Shown piece after piece: positions 20,996 to 30,968 of a stretch of 64,000 nucleotides of DNA. Numbering within the stretch: position 1 is the first letter of the stretch; each line of letters begins with the position of its first letter. The stretch comes from Prochlorococcus sp. HOT208_60m_808G21. GTDB taxonomy: Bacteria; Cyanobacteriota; Cyanobacteriia; PCC-6307; Cyanobiaceae. The position numbers and the translations under genes were made by a program. The stretch spans positions 1 through 64,000 of the forward strand of contig MWOY01000109.1 of the NCBI GenBank assembly GCA_002026015.1, given 5' to 3'. The notes beneath the pieces were generated by a model that was given only the letters and a program-made list of their open reading frames with translations, did no database searches and was not told the DNA's origin.

Positions 20996-22096
20996 GTGGC
21001 TGATGGGATCATCAATAAAGATCAATTACTTTCACTTACCCTCAGACAATTACGTCAAGAAGCAAGTAGATTATCAGTTCCTCTATACAGTCGCAAAACA
21101 AAAGCTGTTCTAGTTGATTTAATCCTCAAATACCAAGAAAAATCTATTAAAAACACACAAATTACTCCTTCTCAGCCAAAATCTGAAGAAACTTTTGAGA
21201 CTAATTCTTTCAGCAGTAGTGAAGAAATTAAAACAAATGTAGTATTCCTACCCCGAGATCCAGATTGGGCTTACGTTTTTTGGCAAATCTCTGATGCAGA
21301 TCGAGAAAAAGCACAATCTTTGGGAGCCAATAAATTATGCTTACGATTATTTGATGCATCTGGTTCTGAAGGAAGCAACATGAATCAAGGAACGCTAAGG
21401 GAGATAGCAGTTGATAGTTACAGTACTGAGTGGTACTTGCCAATACCACTTGCAGATAGAGACTATAAGGTCGAATTAGGATATAAATATGGTTTTAATT
21501 GGATGTCATTGGCATTTTCTTCTATAAGCCACGTTCCTGGCTCTCATCCTTCTGAGCAAATTCTTGATAAATTTGTACCTTTTAATCTGGATTCTACTTC
21601 TGAGTCAATTCCAGATGTTTCAAATCCTGTTGTTTCAGAACAAAATGGTATGCATGAAAGGTTATACCAAGCAGCAACTAATATTCCTCTCAGAAGAAAA
21701 GTTGGTTCTGAAGAGTTTATGGAAAATTTAAATTCAACAAACCTTAGTGATAATCTTACAGACTCAGGTGCTGGTAAATGGTCATCAGGTTTAAGTGATT
21801 CTGGGAGTGGAATTGTTAAAAATAGATCTTTTTGGCTCGTTGCTGATGCTGAATTAATTGTTTATGGAGCTACAGATCCTTCTGCAAAACTTACAATAGG
21901 TGGAGAAGACGTACCACTTGCTGCAGATGGTACTTTTAGAATTCAAGTTCCATTTAGAGATGGGACTCAAAATTATGACATTAAAGCAGTTGATGTATCT
22001 GGTGAGCAAGAAAAAAGTATATCAATGAACTTCGAAAGAAATACACCACTTGACGATACTAATGAAAAAGATAATGCTGAGACTGAATGGTTTTAA
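20996..22096 (+). CDS. DUF4912 protein with N-terminal Rho_N/SAP-like motif
   Basis: LTLRQLRQEASRLSVPLYSRKTKAVLVDLIL; VVFLPRDPDWAYVFWQISDADRE; GTG start. Confidence 0.85.
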   Translation: MADGIINKDQLLSLTLRQLRQEASRLSVPLYSRKTKAVLVDLILKYQEKSIKNTQITPSQPKSEETFETNSFSSSEEIKTNVVFLPRDPDWAYVFWQISDADREKAQSLGANKLCLRLFDASGSEGSNMNQGTLREIAVDSYSTEWYLPIPLADRDYKVELGYKYGFNWMSLAFSSISHVPGSHPSEQILDKFVPFNLDSTSESIPDVSNPVVSEQNGMHERLYQAATNIPLRRKVGSEEFMENLNSTNLSDNLTDSGAGKWSSGLSDSGSGIVKNRSFWLVADAELIVYGATDPSAKLTIGGEDVPLAADGTFRIQVPFRDGTQNYDIKAVDVSGEQEKSISMNFERNTPLDDTNEKDNAETEWF

Positions 22097-22108
22097 TAAA
22101 TTAAATTA

Positions 22109-22279
22109 ATGCTTAAAAAAATTGTGGCATTCACTCCATTGTTTGGGGCACTGACGTTTCCACTAATAGTTCCAATTACAATTTCTAAATTTGGTGTTAA
22201 TTATGGAATTCTTAGTGCATTACTAATTTCTTCACTATGGTTTATCGCTATGTTAAGAACATCCGAAATGCCTCATTAA
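22109..22279 (+). CDS. 56-aa small membrane protein
   Basis: MLKKIVAFTPLFGALTFPLIVPITISKFGVNYGILSALLISSLWFIAMLRTSEMPH; two hydrophobic segments; not in ORF track. Confidence 0.65.
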   Translation: MLKKIVAFTPLFGALTFPLIVPITISKFGVNYGILSALLISSLWFIAMLRTSEMPH

Positions 22280-22311
22280 TTTAGTTAGATTTTTGGAAGT
22301 TTTTTAAAAAT

Positions 22312-23949
22312 ATGACTCAAGTTAATGTAATTAATATCAATTCTCCTTTTCTAGACCAAAAACCAGGCACTTCTGGTTTAAGAAAAAGTACTTTAAAGTT
22401 TCAGGAAGAAAATTATTTAGAAATTTTCATTGAAGCAATCTTACAATCATTGGAAGATTTAAAATGTTCAACATTAATAGTTGGTGGGGATGGCAGATAT
22501 GGAAATATTGAAGCAATAGAAAAAATTGTCCAAATATGTATTGCTCACAAAGTTAAAAAGGTTATTGTTCCAAAATATGGTTTATTATCTACTCCTGCAA
22601 CATCACATTTAATTAGAAAAGAAAAAGCTGTTGGTGGAATTATTCTTTCTGCAAGTCATAATCCTGGTGGGATTGATGGAGACTTTGGAGTGAAATTGAA
22701 TATTTCTAATGGTGGCCCAGCTCCAGAGATCATTACTAATAAGATTTTCAAGGCTTCACAATTACTAACTAGTTATAAAATTTGTAAAATTCAATTACCT
22801 GATTTTAGTGAATATGGAACTTTTTCTTACGGTGAAACTACTTTAGAAATTATTGATGGATTAAAAGATTATTCTAATTTGATGGAGAAAATTTTTGATT
22901 TTGATCAAATTAGTGATTTTTTAAAAAAAGACTTCTCGTTAATTTTTGATGCAATGAACGCGGTTACAGGTCCATATGCAAAAAATATTTTTGTTGAAAA
23001 AATGGGTCTTGCACATGATTGTGTCATGAATGGTAATCCGTTAAAAGATTTTGGAGGTTTACATCCTGACCCTAATCTTACTTATGCATCTCACTTGGCT
23101 TATTTGTTATTAAATAAAAAATCTTATAGTTTTGGTGCTGCATGTGATGGAGATGGAGATAGGAATATGATTTTAGGAAGTGGATGTTTTGTAAATCCTA
23201 GTGATAGCCTTGCAGTTATCACTGCTAACACAAAATGTGTACCTGGTTATAAAGATGGTATTACAGGTGTGGCACGATCTATGCCAACTAGCTCAGCGGT
23301 TGATAATGTTGCTCGAAAATTAAATATACCTTGTTTCGAGACACCTACTGGCTGGAAGTTTTTTGGAAATCTTTTAGATTCCAATTTAATTACTTTATGT
23401 GGAGAAGAAAGTTTCGGTACAGGTAGTAATCATGTGAGAGAGAAAGATGGATTATGGGCAGTTTTGTATTGGTTACAAGTTTTAGCTGAGAAAAAATGTT
23501 CGGTAAGTGATTTGATGCAAAATCATTGGAAACAATTTGGTAGGAATTATTATTCAAGACATGATTATGAGGCAATTCCCTCAAATATTGCTAATCAAAT
23601 CTTTGGTAATCTAACCTCGATGCTCAAAAATTTAAAAGGAAATAGTTTTGCTGGCCATTTAGTAAAAGTTGCAGATAACTTTTCATATTTAGATCCCGTT
23701 GATAATTCCATAAGTGAAAATCAAGGTTTAAGATTGGTACTTGATGATAATTCTCGAGTAATTGTGCGTCTTTCTGGGACTGGAACTAAGGGAGCAACAT
23801 TAAGACTTTACTTTGAGAAATTTTTCGATCCTCAACAGAATCTTTCGTTAAATCCTCAGATCGCTTTGAAACCTCTAATAAATGATTTAGATGCTTTATT
23901 GAACATTTCAAAACTTACTCAAATGGAAACTCCTACAGTAATTACATAG
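22312..23949 (+). CDS. pgm: Phosphoglucomutase
   Basis: GTSGLRK, ILSASHNPGG, CDGDGDRNMI, GEESFGTGSNHVREKDG. Confidence 0.97.
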   Translation: MTQVNVININSPFLDQKPGTSGLRKSTLKFQEENYLEIFIEAILQSLEDLKCSTLIVGGDGRYGNIEAIEKIVQICIAHKVKKVIVPKYGLLSTPATSHLIRKEKAVGGIILSASHNPGGIDGDFGVKLNISNGGPAPEIITNKIFKASQLLTSYKICKIQLPDFSEYGTFSYGETTLEIIDGLKDYSNLMEKIFDFDQISDFLKKDFSLIFDAMNAVTGPYAKNIFVEKMGLAHDCVMNGNPLKDFGGLHPDPNLTYASHLAYLLLNKKSYSFGAACDGDGDRNMILGSGCFVNPSDSLAVITANTKCVPGYKDGITGVARSMPTSSAVDNVARKLNIPCFETPTGWKFFGNLLDSNLITLCGEESFGTGSNHVREKDGLWAVLYWLQVLAEKKCSVSDLMQNHWKQFGRNYYSRHDYEAIPSNIANQIFGNLTSMLKNLKGNSFAGHLVKVADNFSYLDPVDNSISENQGLRLVLDDNSRVIVRLSGTGTKGATLRLYFEKFFDPQQNLSLNPQIALKPLINDLDALLNISKLTQMETPTVIT

Positions 23950-23982
23950 AATTGAAAGTAATGATTTTTTGATTTTATTTAT

Positions 23983-25272
23983 ATGCATTCAGAAAATTTA
24001 TTTACTAATTATTCTCAAATAGAAGAAAATGCACCTTTGGCGGATAAATTAAGACCAAAGAAATTGGAGGATTTTTTTGGTCAACAATCAATCTTGAATG
24101 ATAATTCGCTTTTAAGAAGTGCAATATTAAACGATAAGATTAGTAATTTTATTTTTTCTGGCCCTCCTGGTGTTGGAAAAACTACTCTAATTGAAATTAT
24201 TTCTTTTAATACTCGTTCAAAATTAATTAAGTTAAATGCAGTATTATCAAGTGTTAAAGAATTAAGAAATGAAATCGCTAATGCAAAAGATAGATTAATA
24301 AATTCAAAAAGAAAAACAATTTTATTTATCGATGAGGTTCATAGATTTACAACAGTTCAGCAAGATGCTTTATTACCTTCAATAGAAAATGGAACTATAA
24401 CTTTTATTGGTGCTACAACTGAAAACCCTTTTTTCGCTATTAATAAAGCGCTTGTTAGCAGGTCTCGTATTTTTACATTACTCCCTTTAGCAGAAAATGA
24501 TTTGCAGAAAATAATACAAAAAGTCATAACTCACTACTCTAAAAAAAAAGATTCAAAAAAGGTTTATTTAACTCAAGATGCTTTAAGTCATTTAATTAAA
24601 TTTTCTGGCGGAGATGCAAGAATATTAATCAATGCGCTAGAGATGGCCATAGAAACAACTGCTGAAAATGATGCTAAAGAAATTAACATTAATCTTTCAA
24701 TAGCAGAGGACGCACTTCAAAAGAAAAATATTGTTTACGATAAAAATGGTCAAAATCATCACGATGCAGTAAGTGCCTTTATCAAGTCCATAAGAGGTTC
24801 TGATCCGGATGCAACTTTATTCTGGCTTGCGAATATGCTGGAGGCTGGTGAAGATCCTAATTTTATTTTGAGAAGACTACTTATATCTGCTAGTGAAGAT
24901 ATTGGAATAGCTGATCCTAATGCTATAGTAGTAGTACAATCCTGTTGTGATGCATTTGATAGAGTTGGTTTTCCAGAAGGATTATATTTTTTAACGCAGG
25001 CTTCTTTATATTTAGCTATGTCTCCAAAAAGTAATAGTACGAAAGGTATTTTTAAAGCAATTGAAACAATTAAATCTACAAATGCTTTTGATGTTCCACT
25101 TCATTTAAAAAATAATTCTAATAGTTATGTCAATCCTCATAATTATCCAGGTAATTGGGTCGCACAAGAATATCTTCCCAAATCTTTAAGAGGTTTAAAA
25201 ATATGGGAACCAAATAATAATGGATGGGAAAAAACTCAATATGAAGAACTGCTTAGAAGAAAAGAAAACTAA
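23983..25272 (+). CDS. rarA: Replication-associated recombination protein A (RarA/MgsA) AAA+ ATPase
   Basis: APLADKLRPKKLEDFFGQQ, GPPGVGKTTL, FIDEVHRF, SEDIGIADPNAI. Confidence 0.93.
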   Translation: MHSENLFTNYSQIEENAPLADKLRPKKLEDFFGQQSILNDNSLLRSAILNDKISNFIFSGPPGVGKTTLIEIISFNTRSKLIKLNAVLSSVKELRNEIANAKDRLINSKRKTILFIDEVHRFTTVQQDALLPSIENGTITFIGATTENPFFAINKALVSRSRIFTLLPLAENDLQKIIQKVITHYSKKKDSKKVYLTQDALSHLIKFSGGDARILINALEMAIETTAENDAKEININLSIAEDALQKKNIVYDKNGQNHHDAVSAFIKSIRGSDPDATLFWLANMLEAGEDPNFILRRLLISASEDIGIADPNAIVVVQSCCDAFDRVGFPEGLYFLTQASLYLAMSPKSNSTKGIFKAIETIKSTNAFDVPLHLKNNSNSYVNPHNYPGNWVAQEYLPKSLRGLKIWEPNNNGWEKTQYEELLRRKEN

Positions 25273-25925
25273 AAATTTTTCGAATAACAAATAATCTCAG
25301 GATTAAAAGAAGCTTTTTCTTCATAGGCTAAAGCGATAGTCCAATTATGGAAGTTAATCTGTGAATAATTTAAATATATGTTTTTCTTCTTATGAATTAA
25401 CTTTTTTGGTTTTTCAAAAAATTGCCAATGGTTAATGTCTTTAGCTAATTTTCCATGATCCCATTTTATAGCTGCTTCAACAGCACACCATTGATTTAAT
25501 ATCATATTTTTTGTCAAATAATTATTATGGATTGATCTATTGGTATGAAAAAAATATTTTTTTGCAAATTTTACATAGTTAAAATCTCTATCTGTTCTCT
25601 CAATATCAATCCCTATTTTGCTTTTATTCCAGACTATTGTAATGGCATCTTTACAATGACTTAAACTTATATTTCCCATGCCCGAGGGTAAAGTTGGAGG
25701 TTCTCCTGGATGAGCATTAATCGGAATTTCTAGGGGGTCTAAATCAAAAATTGTTGAAAGTGATCGCCTTAAATAAGCTCTTGTTTCTAAAAAAATCTTT
25801 GATCTTGAACTTGATAAATTTTTTGCAGTTTTAATTTCTTCTATCGTTGCAACATCTTGCACACCTTTAATCTCATATAACCAAATTTTTGGTACTTTAT
25901 ATTCATACTCATTTAATAATTTCAA
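25269..25925 (-). CDS. 4'-phosphopantetheinyl transferase family protein
   Basis: NISLSHCKDAITIVWNKSKIGIDIERTDRDF; W..VEAAIKWDHG. Confidence 0.88.
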   Translation of the reverse strand: MKLLNEYEYKVPKIWLYEIKGVQDVATIEEIKTAKNLSSSRSKIFLETRAYLRRSLSTIFDLDPLEIPINAHPGEPPTLPSGMGNISLSHCKDAITIVWNKSKIGIDIERTDRDFNYVKFAKKYFFHTNRSIHNNYLTKNMILNQWCAVEAAIKWDHGKLAKDINHWQFFEKPKKLIHKKKNIYLNYSQINFHNWTIALAYEEKASFNPEIICYSKNF

Positions 25926-26392
25926 TGGCTCTTAAGGTTGGCGACAAAGCACCACAATTTAAATTAAAAGATTCTTTTGAGAAAGAAATCTCTCTTAGTG
26001 ATTTTAAAGGTAAAAAAATAATACTATATTTTTATCCAAAAGATAATACTCCAGGATGCACTAAAGAAGCATGTAATTTTAAAGAGAATTGGGATTTACT
26101 CCAAAAAAATAATATTGTTGTGCTTGGTATTAGCAAAGATAATGCATCTTCTCATAAGAAGTTTATAGAAAAATTTAATTTACCTTTTATTCTTTTAACT
26201 GATCCTGAACCTTTTAAAGTTTCTTCTGATTACGATAGTTATGGACTTAAGAAATTCATGGGAAAAGAATATATGGGAATGATGAGAAATACTTTTTTGA
26301 TCGATACTGATGGTAATATCGAAAAAATTTATTTAAAGGTAAAAGCAGCAATAATGGCTGATCATATAATTGCAGACCTTGGGTTAAGCTAA
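25925..26392 (+). CDS. bcp: Thioredoxin-dependent peroxiredoxin (Bcp family)
   Basis: LKVGDKAPQFKLKD, FYPKDNTPGCTKEACNF. Confidence 0.95.
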   Translation: MALKVGDKAPQFKLKDSFEKEISLSDFKGKKIILYFYPKDNTPGCTKEACNFKENWDLLQKNNIVVLGISKDNASSHKKFIEKFNLPFILLTDPEPFKVSSDYDSYGLKKFMGKEYMGMMRNTFLIDTDGNIEKIYLKVKAAIMADHIIADLGLS

Positions 26393-27079
26393 TTTTTTTT
26401 CGGACAGGTGGTGAATAATCATTCCCTCCATAACTAAATTAGGAGCATTGATAATATTTTCTTTTTGAGTTTTTAGAGATTTTCTGAGTATTTTAGAGTC
26501 TCCTCCACAGATTATTAAAATATCCTTTGCGGGATTAAATAAACTATTAATCACGCCAGTAAGAGAATTGATTACCCCTTTTAATATTGCTTCTTCTGTA
26601 TTAATTAAAAAATCTTTTATAGGAATATCATATTTTTTGGGAACTTTAAGATTTTTTGTATTTTGTTCCATTGATTTTAATTGAGTTAGAAAACCCGGAA
26701 GAAGTTGACCTCCAATAATAGATCCATTTGAATTCAATTTTGTTATTGATAATATTGTTCCAAAATCTGCAATTAGCAAATCTTTTTTGAAAGGGTTTTC
26801 AATAATTTTTGCAGCGGCAATACAGGCAAGAGCTCTATCAACTCCAAAATAATCAGGAAGATTTGATAACTGAATATCTTTGGTTTTAATTTCATTTTCT
26901 TTTTTCAGCAAAAAATTTGGTAGTTTTCCTACAGAAGCCCAAATTAATTGATCAACATCTATATTTTCGGGAACTTTTTGCTCTTTTTTGGTATGGAAGA
27001 ATTGAGATTGATTTTTAGAATATTTTGCCCAATGAAGCCTACTATTGCCTACTAATAAAAAATTTATATCTGAGACCAT
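26384..27079 (-). CDS. coaX: Type III pantothenate kinase
   Basis: LLVGNSRLHWA, GVDRALACIAA, LIADFGTILSIT, GGQLLPGF, IICGGDS. Confidence 0.9.
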   Translation of the reverse strand: MVSDINFLLVGNSRLHWAKYSKNQSQFFHTKKEQKVPENIDVDQLIWASVGKLPNFLLKKENEIKTKDIQLSNLPDYFGVDRALACIAAAKIIENPFKKDLLIADFGTILSITKLNSNGSIIGGQLLPGFLTQLKSMEQNTKNLKVPKKYDIPIKDFLINTEEAILKGVINSLTGVINSLFNPAKDILIICGGDSKILRKSLKTQKENIINAPNLVMEGMIIHHLSEKKLA

Positions 27080-27094
27080 TGTTCTATGATCAAT

Positions 27095-27817
27095 TTAGTT
27101 ATTAGTGTGTATTCCACATTCTTGTTTAATCCCCCCAAATCTTGTATCTCTGCCCTTTGTTTCAATACCATCGGGACTGCTTGAATGCCAGTCTCCTACA
27201 GAAGAATAACCTTTGATAAAAAGTGGATGGGCAGGTAAATTATTCTCTTCCATATAATAAAAAATATCTTTATTTGTCCAATTTAATAAAGGTCTTAAAG
27301 AGAGTCTTTGACGAATTAAGTCTAAGAATTTCATTTTGTTTCTATTTTCTGTTTGGCTTGATCTTACACCGCTCGCCCAGCAGAAAATATCATATTTTTC
27401 TAGACCATTTTCTAAAGGTTTTATCTTTCTCAATTCATGATACCTATCTAAATCACTTTCTTTATTTGTTTCCCAAAGTTTTCCATATTTTGCTTCCATT
27501 CTTGCTGGAGATAATTCACTTTGCAGAACTTCAACTTCTAAGGATAAATTATTAATAAGCTTTTCAGAGTAATGGTATGTTTCTGGAGGAAGGTAACCTG
27601 TATCTATCCAAAATATTTTGATTTTTTTTTGTAGACGTAATTTACTGACCATATCTAAAAGGACTGATGACTGTATACCAAAACTCGTTGTAATAGCAAA
27701 TTGATTATCAAACTTTTCATAACCCCATGTCAGCATTTCTTGAGGCTTCATATCTACTAGCTCTTGATTATATTTCCTTAGGTTAGTTTGAATATCTTTT
27801 TGGAATTTTTCAATCAT
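27095..27817 (-). CDS. cysH: Phosphoadenylyl-sulfate reductase
   Basis: ITTSFGIQSSVLLDMV, WIDTGYLPPETYHY, C-terminal ECGIHT. Confidence 0.96.
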   Translation of the reverse strand: MIEKFQKDIQTNLRKYNQELVDMKPQEMLTWGYEKFDNQFAITTSFGIQSSVLLDMVSKLRLQKKIKIFWIDTGYLPPETYHYSEKLINNLSLEVEVLQSELSPARMEAKYGKLWETNKESDLDRYHELRKIKPLENGLEKYDIFCWASGVRSSQTENRNKMKFLDLIRQRLSLRPLLNWTNKDIFYYMEENNLPAHPLFIKGYSSVGDWHSSSPDGIETKGRDTRFGGIKQECGIHTNN

Positions 27818-27912
27818 TATTCAATTTGGTTATGAGTTTAATTTTATTTCGCTCAATTTAAAAATTATTCGTATAGTTTAATAATACATTTACGCATAAC
27901 AATATTTCTCAA

Positions 27913-29106
27913 ATGAAATCAATACAAAAACCAATAGTAATAGTTGGAGCAGGTTTTGCAGGTATGACATTTGCTTTGAATTTAAAAAATCTTAATCCTT
28001 CTTTACCGATTCTTGTGGTTGATTCTGAAACTAACTTCATATTTAAACCTTTAATGTACGAAGTTTTAAGTAAAGAAATAAGAAGTTGGGAAGCCACTCC
28101 AAAATTTGCAAATATTTTTTCTGATGCGGGTATAACTTTTTTAAGAAATTGTTTAACCAGGATTTCCTTCAAAGAAAATATTCTTGAATTTAGTGACGAT
28201 TTGAAATTAAGTTATCAATATCTTGTTATCTGTACAGGATCTATTCCAAATAGTTTTTTTATAAAAGGTGTAGGTGAAAATTGTTATTTTTTTAATGATG
28301 TTCACGATCTTAATAAATTAAATTCTTTTTTAAAAAAATCACAAGATACTGCGTTGCATAAAAAGTTATTCATAGTTGGAGGTGGTCCCTCTGGCATAGA
28401 GTTGGCATGCAAAATTAAAGATATTTTTACAGACCAATTTGAAATTAATTTAATAGAAAAATCAAACGAAATCCTAAATAAAAACAAAATTTTTAATAGA
28501 GAACAAGCAGAGAAGGCATTAGAAAAAAGAAAAATAAATGTTTTTTTGAATTCTACAGTTAAAGAAGTCTCAGAAACTAAGATTAGTATTACTAGTGAGG
28601 TTGGTTTAACTTCCTTGGATCAAGATATTGTTATTTGGACTGCAGGTGTCAAACCTAATTTGTCTTATTTAGAAACTGATCAAATAGCAAAAAAATTTGG
28701 AAGAATTTTAGTTAATAATAATTTGCAAATAGAAAAATATAAAAACTGTTTTGCTATTGGGGATATTTCAGTTATTGAAGGAATGGAGGATTTACCTATC
28801 ACTGCTCAGGTTGCTATGCAGGAAGGAAATCATCTTGCTAATAATTTAGAACTCTTAATTCAAGGAAAGGATCCTTTACCCTTTGAATTTAAAGACAATG
28901 GTGAAATGATTAGCTTAGGAATAGGAGAAGCTTCAATTTCTGGGCGTGGGGTTACTTTATCTGGGAAATTGGCTTTTGAGGCAAGAAGACTTATATATGC
29001 TTCCAAGTTGCCTGATATTACTGAAAGCTTAAAATCTGCATCTTCATGGATATTCCAAAAAAAATCTATTTTTAAAAAGTTTTTTAAAAAAGATAATTTC
29101 AAGTAA
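27913..29106 (+). CDS. Type II NADH dehydrogenase, FAD-dependent
   Basis: IVIVGAGFAGMTFAL, LFIVGGGPSGIELACKI, CFAIGDI. Confidence 0.93.
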   Translation: MKSIQKPIVIVGAGFAGMTFALNLKNLNPSLPILVVDSETNFIFKPLMYEVLSKEIRSWEATPKFANIFSDAGITFLRNCLTRISFKENILEFSDDLKLSYQYLVICTGSIPNSFFIKGVGENCYFFNDVHDLNKLNSFLKKSQDTALHKKLFIVGGGPSGIELACKIKDIFTDQFEINLIEKSNEILNKNKIFNREQAEKALEKRKINVFLNSTVKEVSETKISITSEVGLTSLDQDIVIWTAGVKPNLSYLETDQIAKKFGRILVNNNLQIEKYKNCFAIGDISVIEGMEDLPITAQVAMQEGNHLANNLELLIQGKDPLPFEFKDNGEMISLGIGEASISGRGVTLSGKLAFEARRLIYASKLPDITESLKSASSWIFQKKSIFKKFFKKDNFK

Positions 29107-29155
29107 ACTTTTTTGAAATATTGTTTTTGGGTATATTGAGTTAAATAAGTTTCGT

Positions 29156-30964
29156 ATGAATTTAATTGCAGTAGTTAGTAATAATTTTGATGCGTTTATA
29201 ACGGTGGTTGTTTTAATAATGTCAATAATTTTGTTTATTAAAAATACTATTGCGCCAGAATTGACTGGTTTGTTATGTGTTGGAATATTTATAGCTACTG
29301 GGGTTCTTTCTCCTGAAAAAGCTTTAGCTGGATTTGGTAGCCCATCCTTAATTACTCTTATGGGTTTGTTTGCAGTTTCTTCTGCATTATTTAAAAGTGG
29401 TGCTTTAGACAGAGTAAGAGAATTGATTTCTTCTGAAAGTATTAGAACGCCAAGGAAATTAATTTCTTTAATAGCTTTTTTGATTGCTCCAATATCTGGA
29501 ATTGTACCTAATACGCCAGTAGTAGCATCTTTGTTACCTTTAATTGAAGGTTGGTGCGAACGGAGAAATATATCACCATCAAAAGTTTTATTACCTCTTT
29601 CTTTTGCTACTTTACTAGGTGGAACCCTTACATTATTGGGTAGCTCAGTAAATCTTCTTGTAAGTGATATTAGTCAACAATTAGGTTATGGAGCTTTGGA
29701 ATTATTTAGTTTGACCTCAATCGGAATTCCTGTATGGCTTATAGGTACAACTTATATGATTCTAGTTTCTGACGTGCTTTTGCCAGATAGAGGAAGAGAT
29801 AAGGAATTTATTAAAAATAGTGATATGAATATATACTTTACTGAAGTTACTATTCCCTCTACTTCAGAATTAGTTGGACAATCTGTCAGAAATAGTAGAT
29901 TGCAAAGACGATTTGACGTTGATGTTTTGGAATTGCAACGAAATGGAAAAGTTATCCTTCCTCCTTTGGCTGATAGAAAGATTGAACCGGATGATAGATT
30001 AATAATCCGCGTTACAAGGGCAGACTTATTTAGGCTTCAGCAGGAACATACCATTTTGTTAGGTGAAAACAAAACATCTTTAGATAGAGCTAATGTTTTC
30101 TCTGATGATGAAGGTACTAAGACCTTTGAAGCCTTGTTACCAGCTGGCTCAACTTTAGCTGGTGCAAGTTTGAGAGAATTAAGATTTAGGCAGAGACATA
30201 ATGCAACAGTTTTGGCACTAAGAAGAGGACAACAAACTGTTCAGGAGAGATTAGGCCAAGCTGTTTTAAGGGCTGGAGATGTTTTATTATTGCAAGCACC
30301 GTTAGATTCAATAAGAGGTTTGCAATCTAGTAATGATTTACTTGTTTTAGATCAATTCGAAGACGATTTACCTTTTTTGATAAAAAAACCTATATCGATT
30401 GCAATTGCAATAGGAATGGTGGTTTTGCCTTCAGTTTCTAATATTCCATTAGTAGGTTCAGTCCTTTTAGCAGTCATTGCGATGGTGGCTTTTGGATGTT
30501 TAAGACCTGCAGAGATACAAAAATCAGTTAGATTAGACGTTATTTTATTATTGGGATCTTTATCATGCTTTAGCGTAGCTATGCAAGTAACAGGATTAGC
30601 AGATTTAATTGCAGTCAATCTAAACTTTGCCCTTAATGGTATGCCTCTATATTTTGCACTAGTTGTAATTTTTGTATCGACAGTTATTCTTACACAATTT
30701 ATAAGTAATGCAGCTTCGGTTGCTTTAATTTTGCCCGTTGCTATTGAATTCTCAAATGTTTTAGGCATTTCACCAAGCGCTTTAATAATGCTTGTTTTGT
30801 TCGGTGCAAGTCAATCTTTCTTGACTCCAATGGGTTATCAAACAAATTTAATGGTTTATGGTCCTGGAAGATATAGATTTTTTGATATCGCAAAATACGG
30901 AGCTGGATTAACACTTATAATGTCATTTACAGTGCCAGCATTGATAATTCTAAATTACGGGTAA
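29156..30964 (+). CDS. SLC13-family permease with two TrkA_C (RCK-C) domains
   Basis: TM blocks flanking two TrkA_C-like repeats (SELVGQSVRNSRLQRRFDVDVLELQRNGK; STLAGASLRELRFRQRHNATVLALRRGQ). Confidence 0.92.
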   Translation: MNLIAVVSNNFDAFITVVVLIMSIILFIKNTIAPELTGLLCVGIFIATGVLSPEKALAGFGSPSLITLMGLFAVSSALFKSGALDRVRELISSESIRTPRKLISLIAFLIAPISGIVPNTPVVASLLPLIEGWCERRNISPSKVLLPLSFATLLGGTLTLLGSSVNLLVSDISQQLGYGALELFSLTSIGIPVWLIGTTYMILVSDVLLPDRGRDKEFIKNSDMNIYFTEVTIPSTSELVGQSVRNSRLQRRFDVDVLELQRNGKVILPPLADRKIEPDDRLIIRVTRADLFRLQQEHTILLGENKTSLDRANVFSDDEGTKTFEALLPAGSTLAGASLRELRFRQRHNATVLALRRGQQTVQERLGQAVLRAGDVLLLQAPLDSIRGLQSSNDLLVLDQFEDDLPFLIKKPISIAIAIGMVVLPSVSNIPLVGSVLLAVIAMVAFGCLRPAEIQKSVRLDVILLLGSLSCFSVAMQVTGLADLIAVNLNFALNGMPLYFALVVIFVSTVILTQFISNAASVALILPVAIEFSNVLGISPSALIMLVLFGASQSFLTPMGYQTNLMVYGPGRYRFFDIAKYGAGLTLIMSFTVPALIILNYG

Positions 30965-30968
30965 AATC

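Noticed and set aside
27223-27555. 110-aa plus-strand ORF over cysH
   Set aside because: Antisense to conserved CysH
30352-30768. 138-aa minus-strand ORF in the SLC13 permease
   Set aside because: Antisense shadow of a strong coding frame
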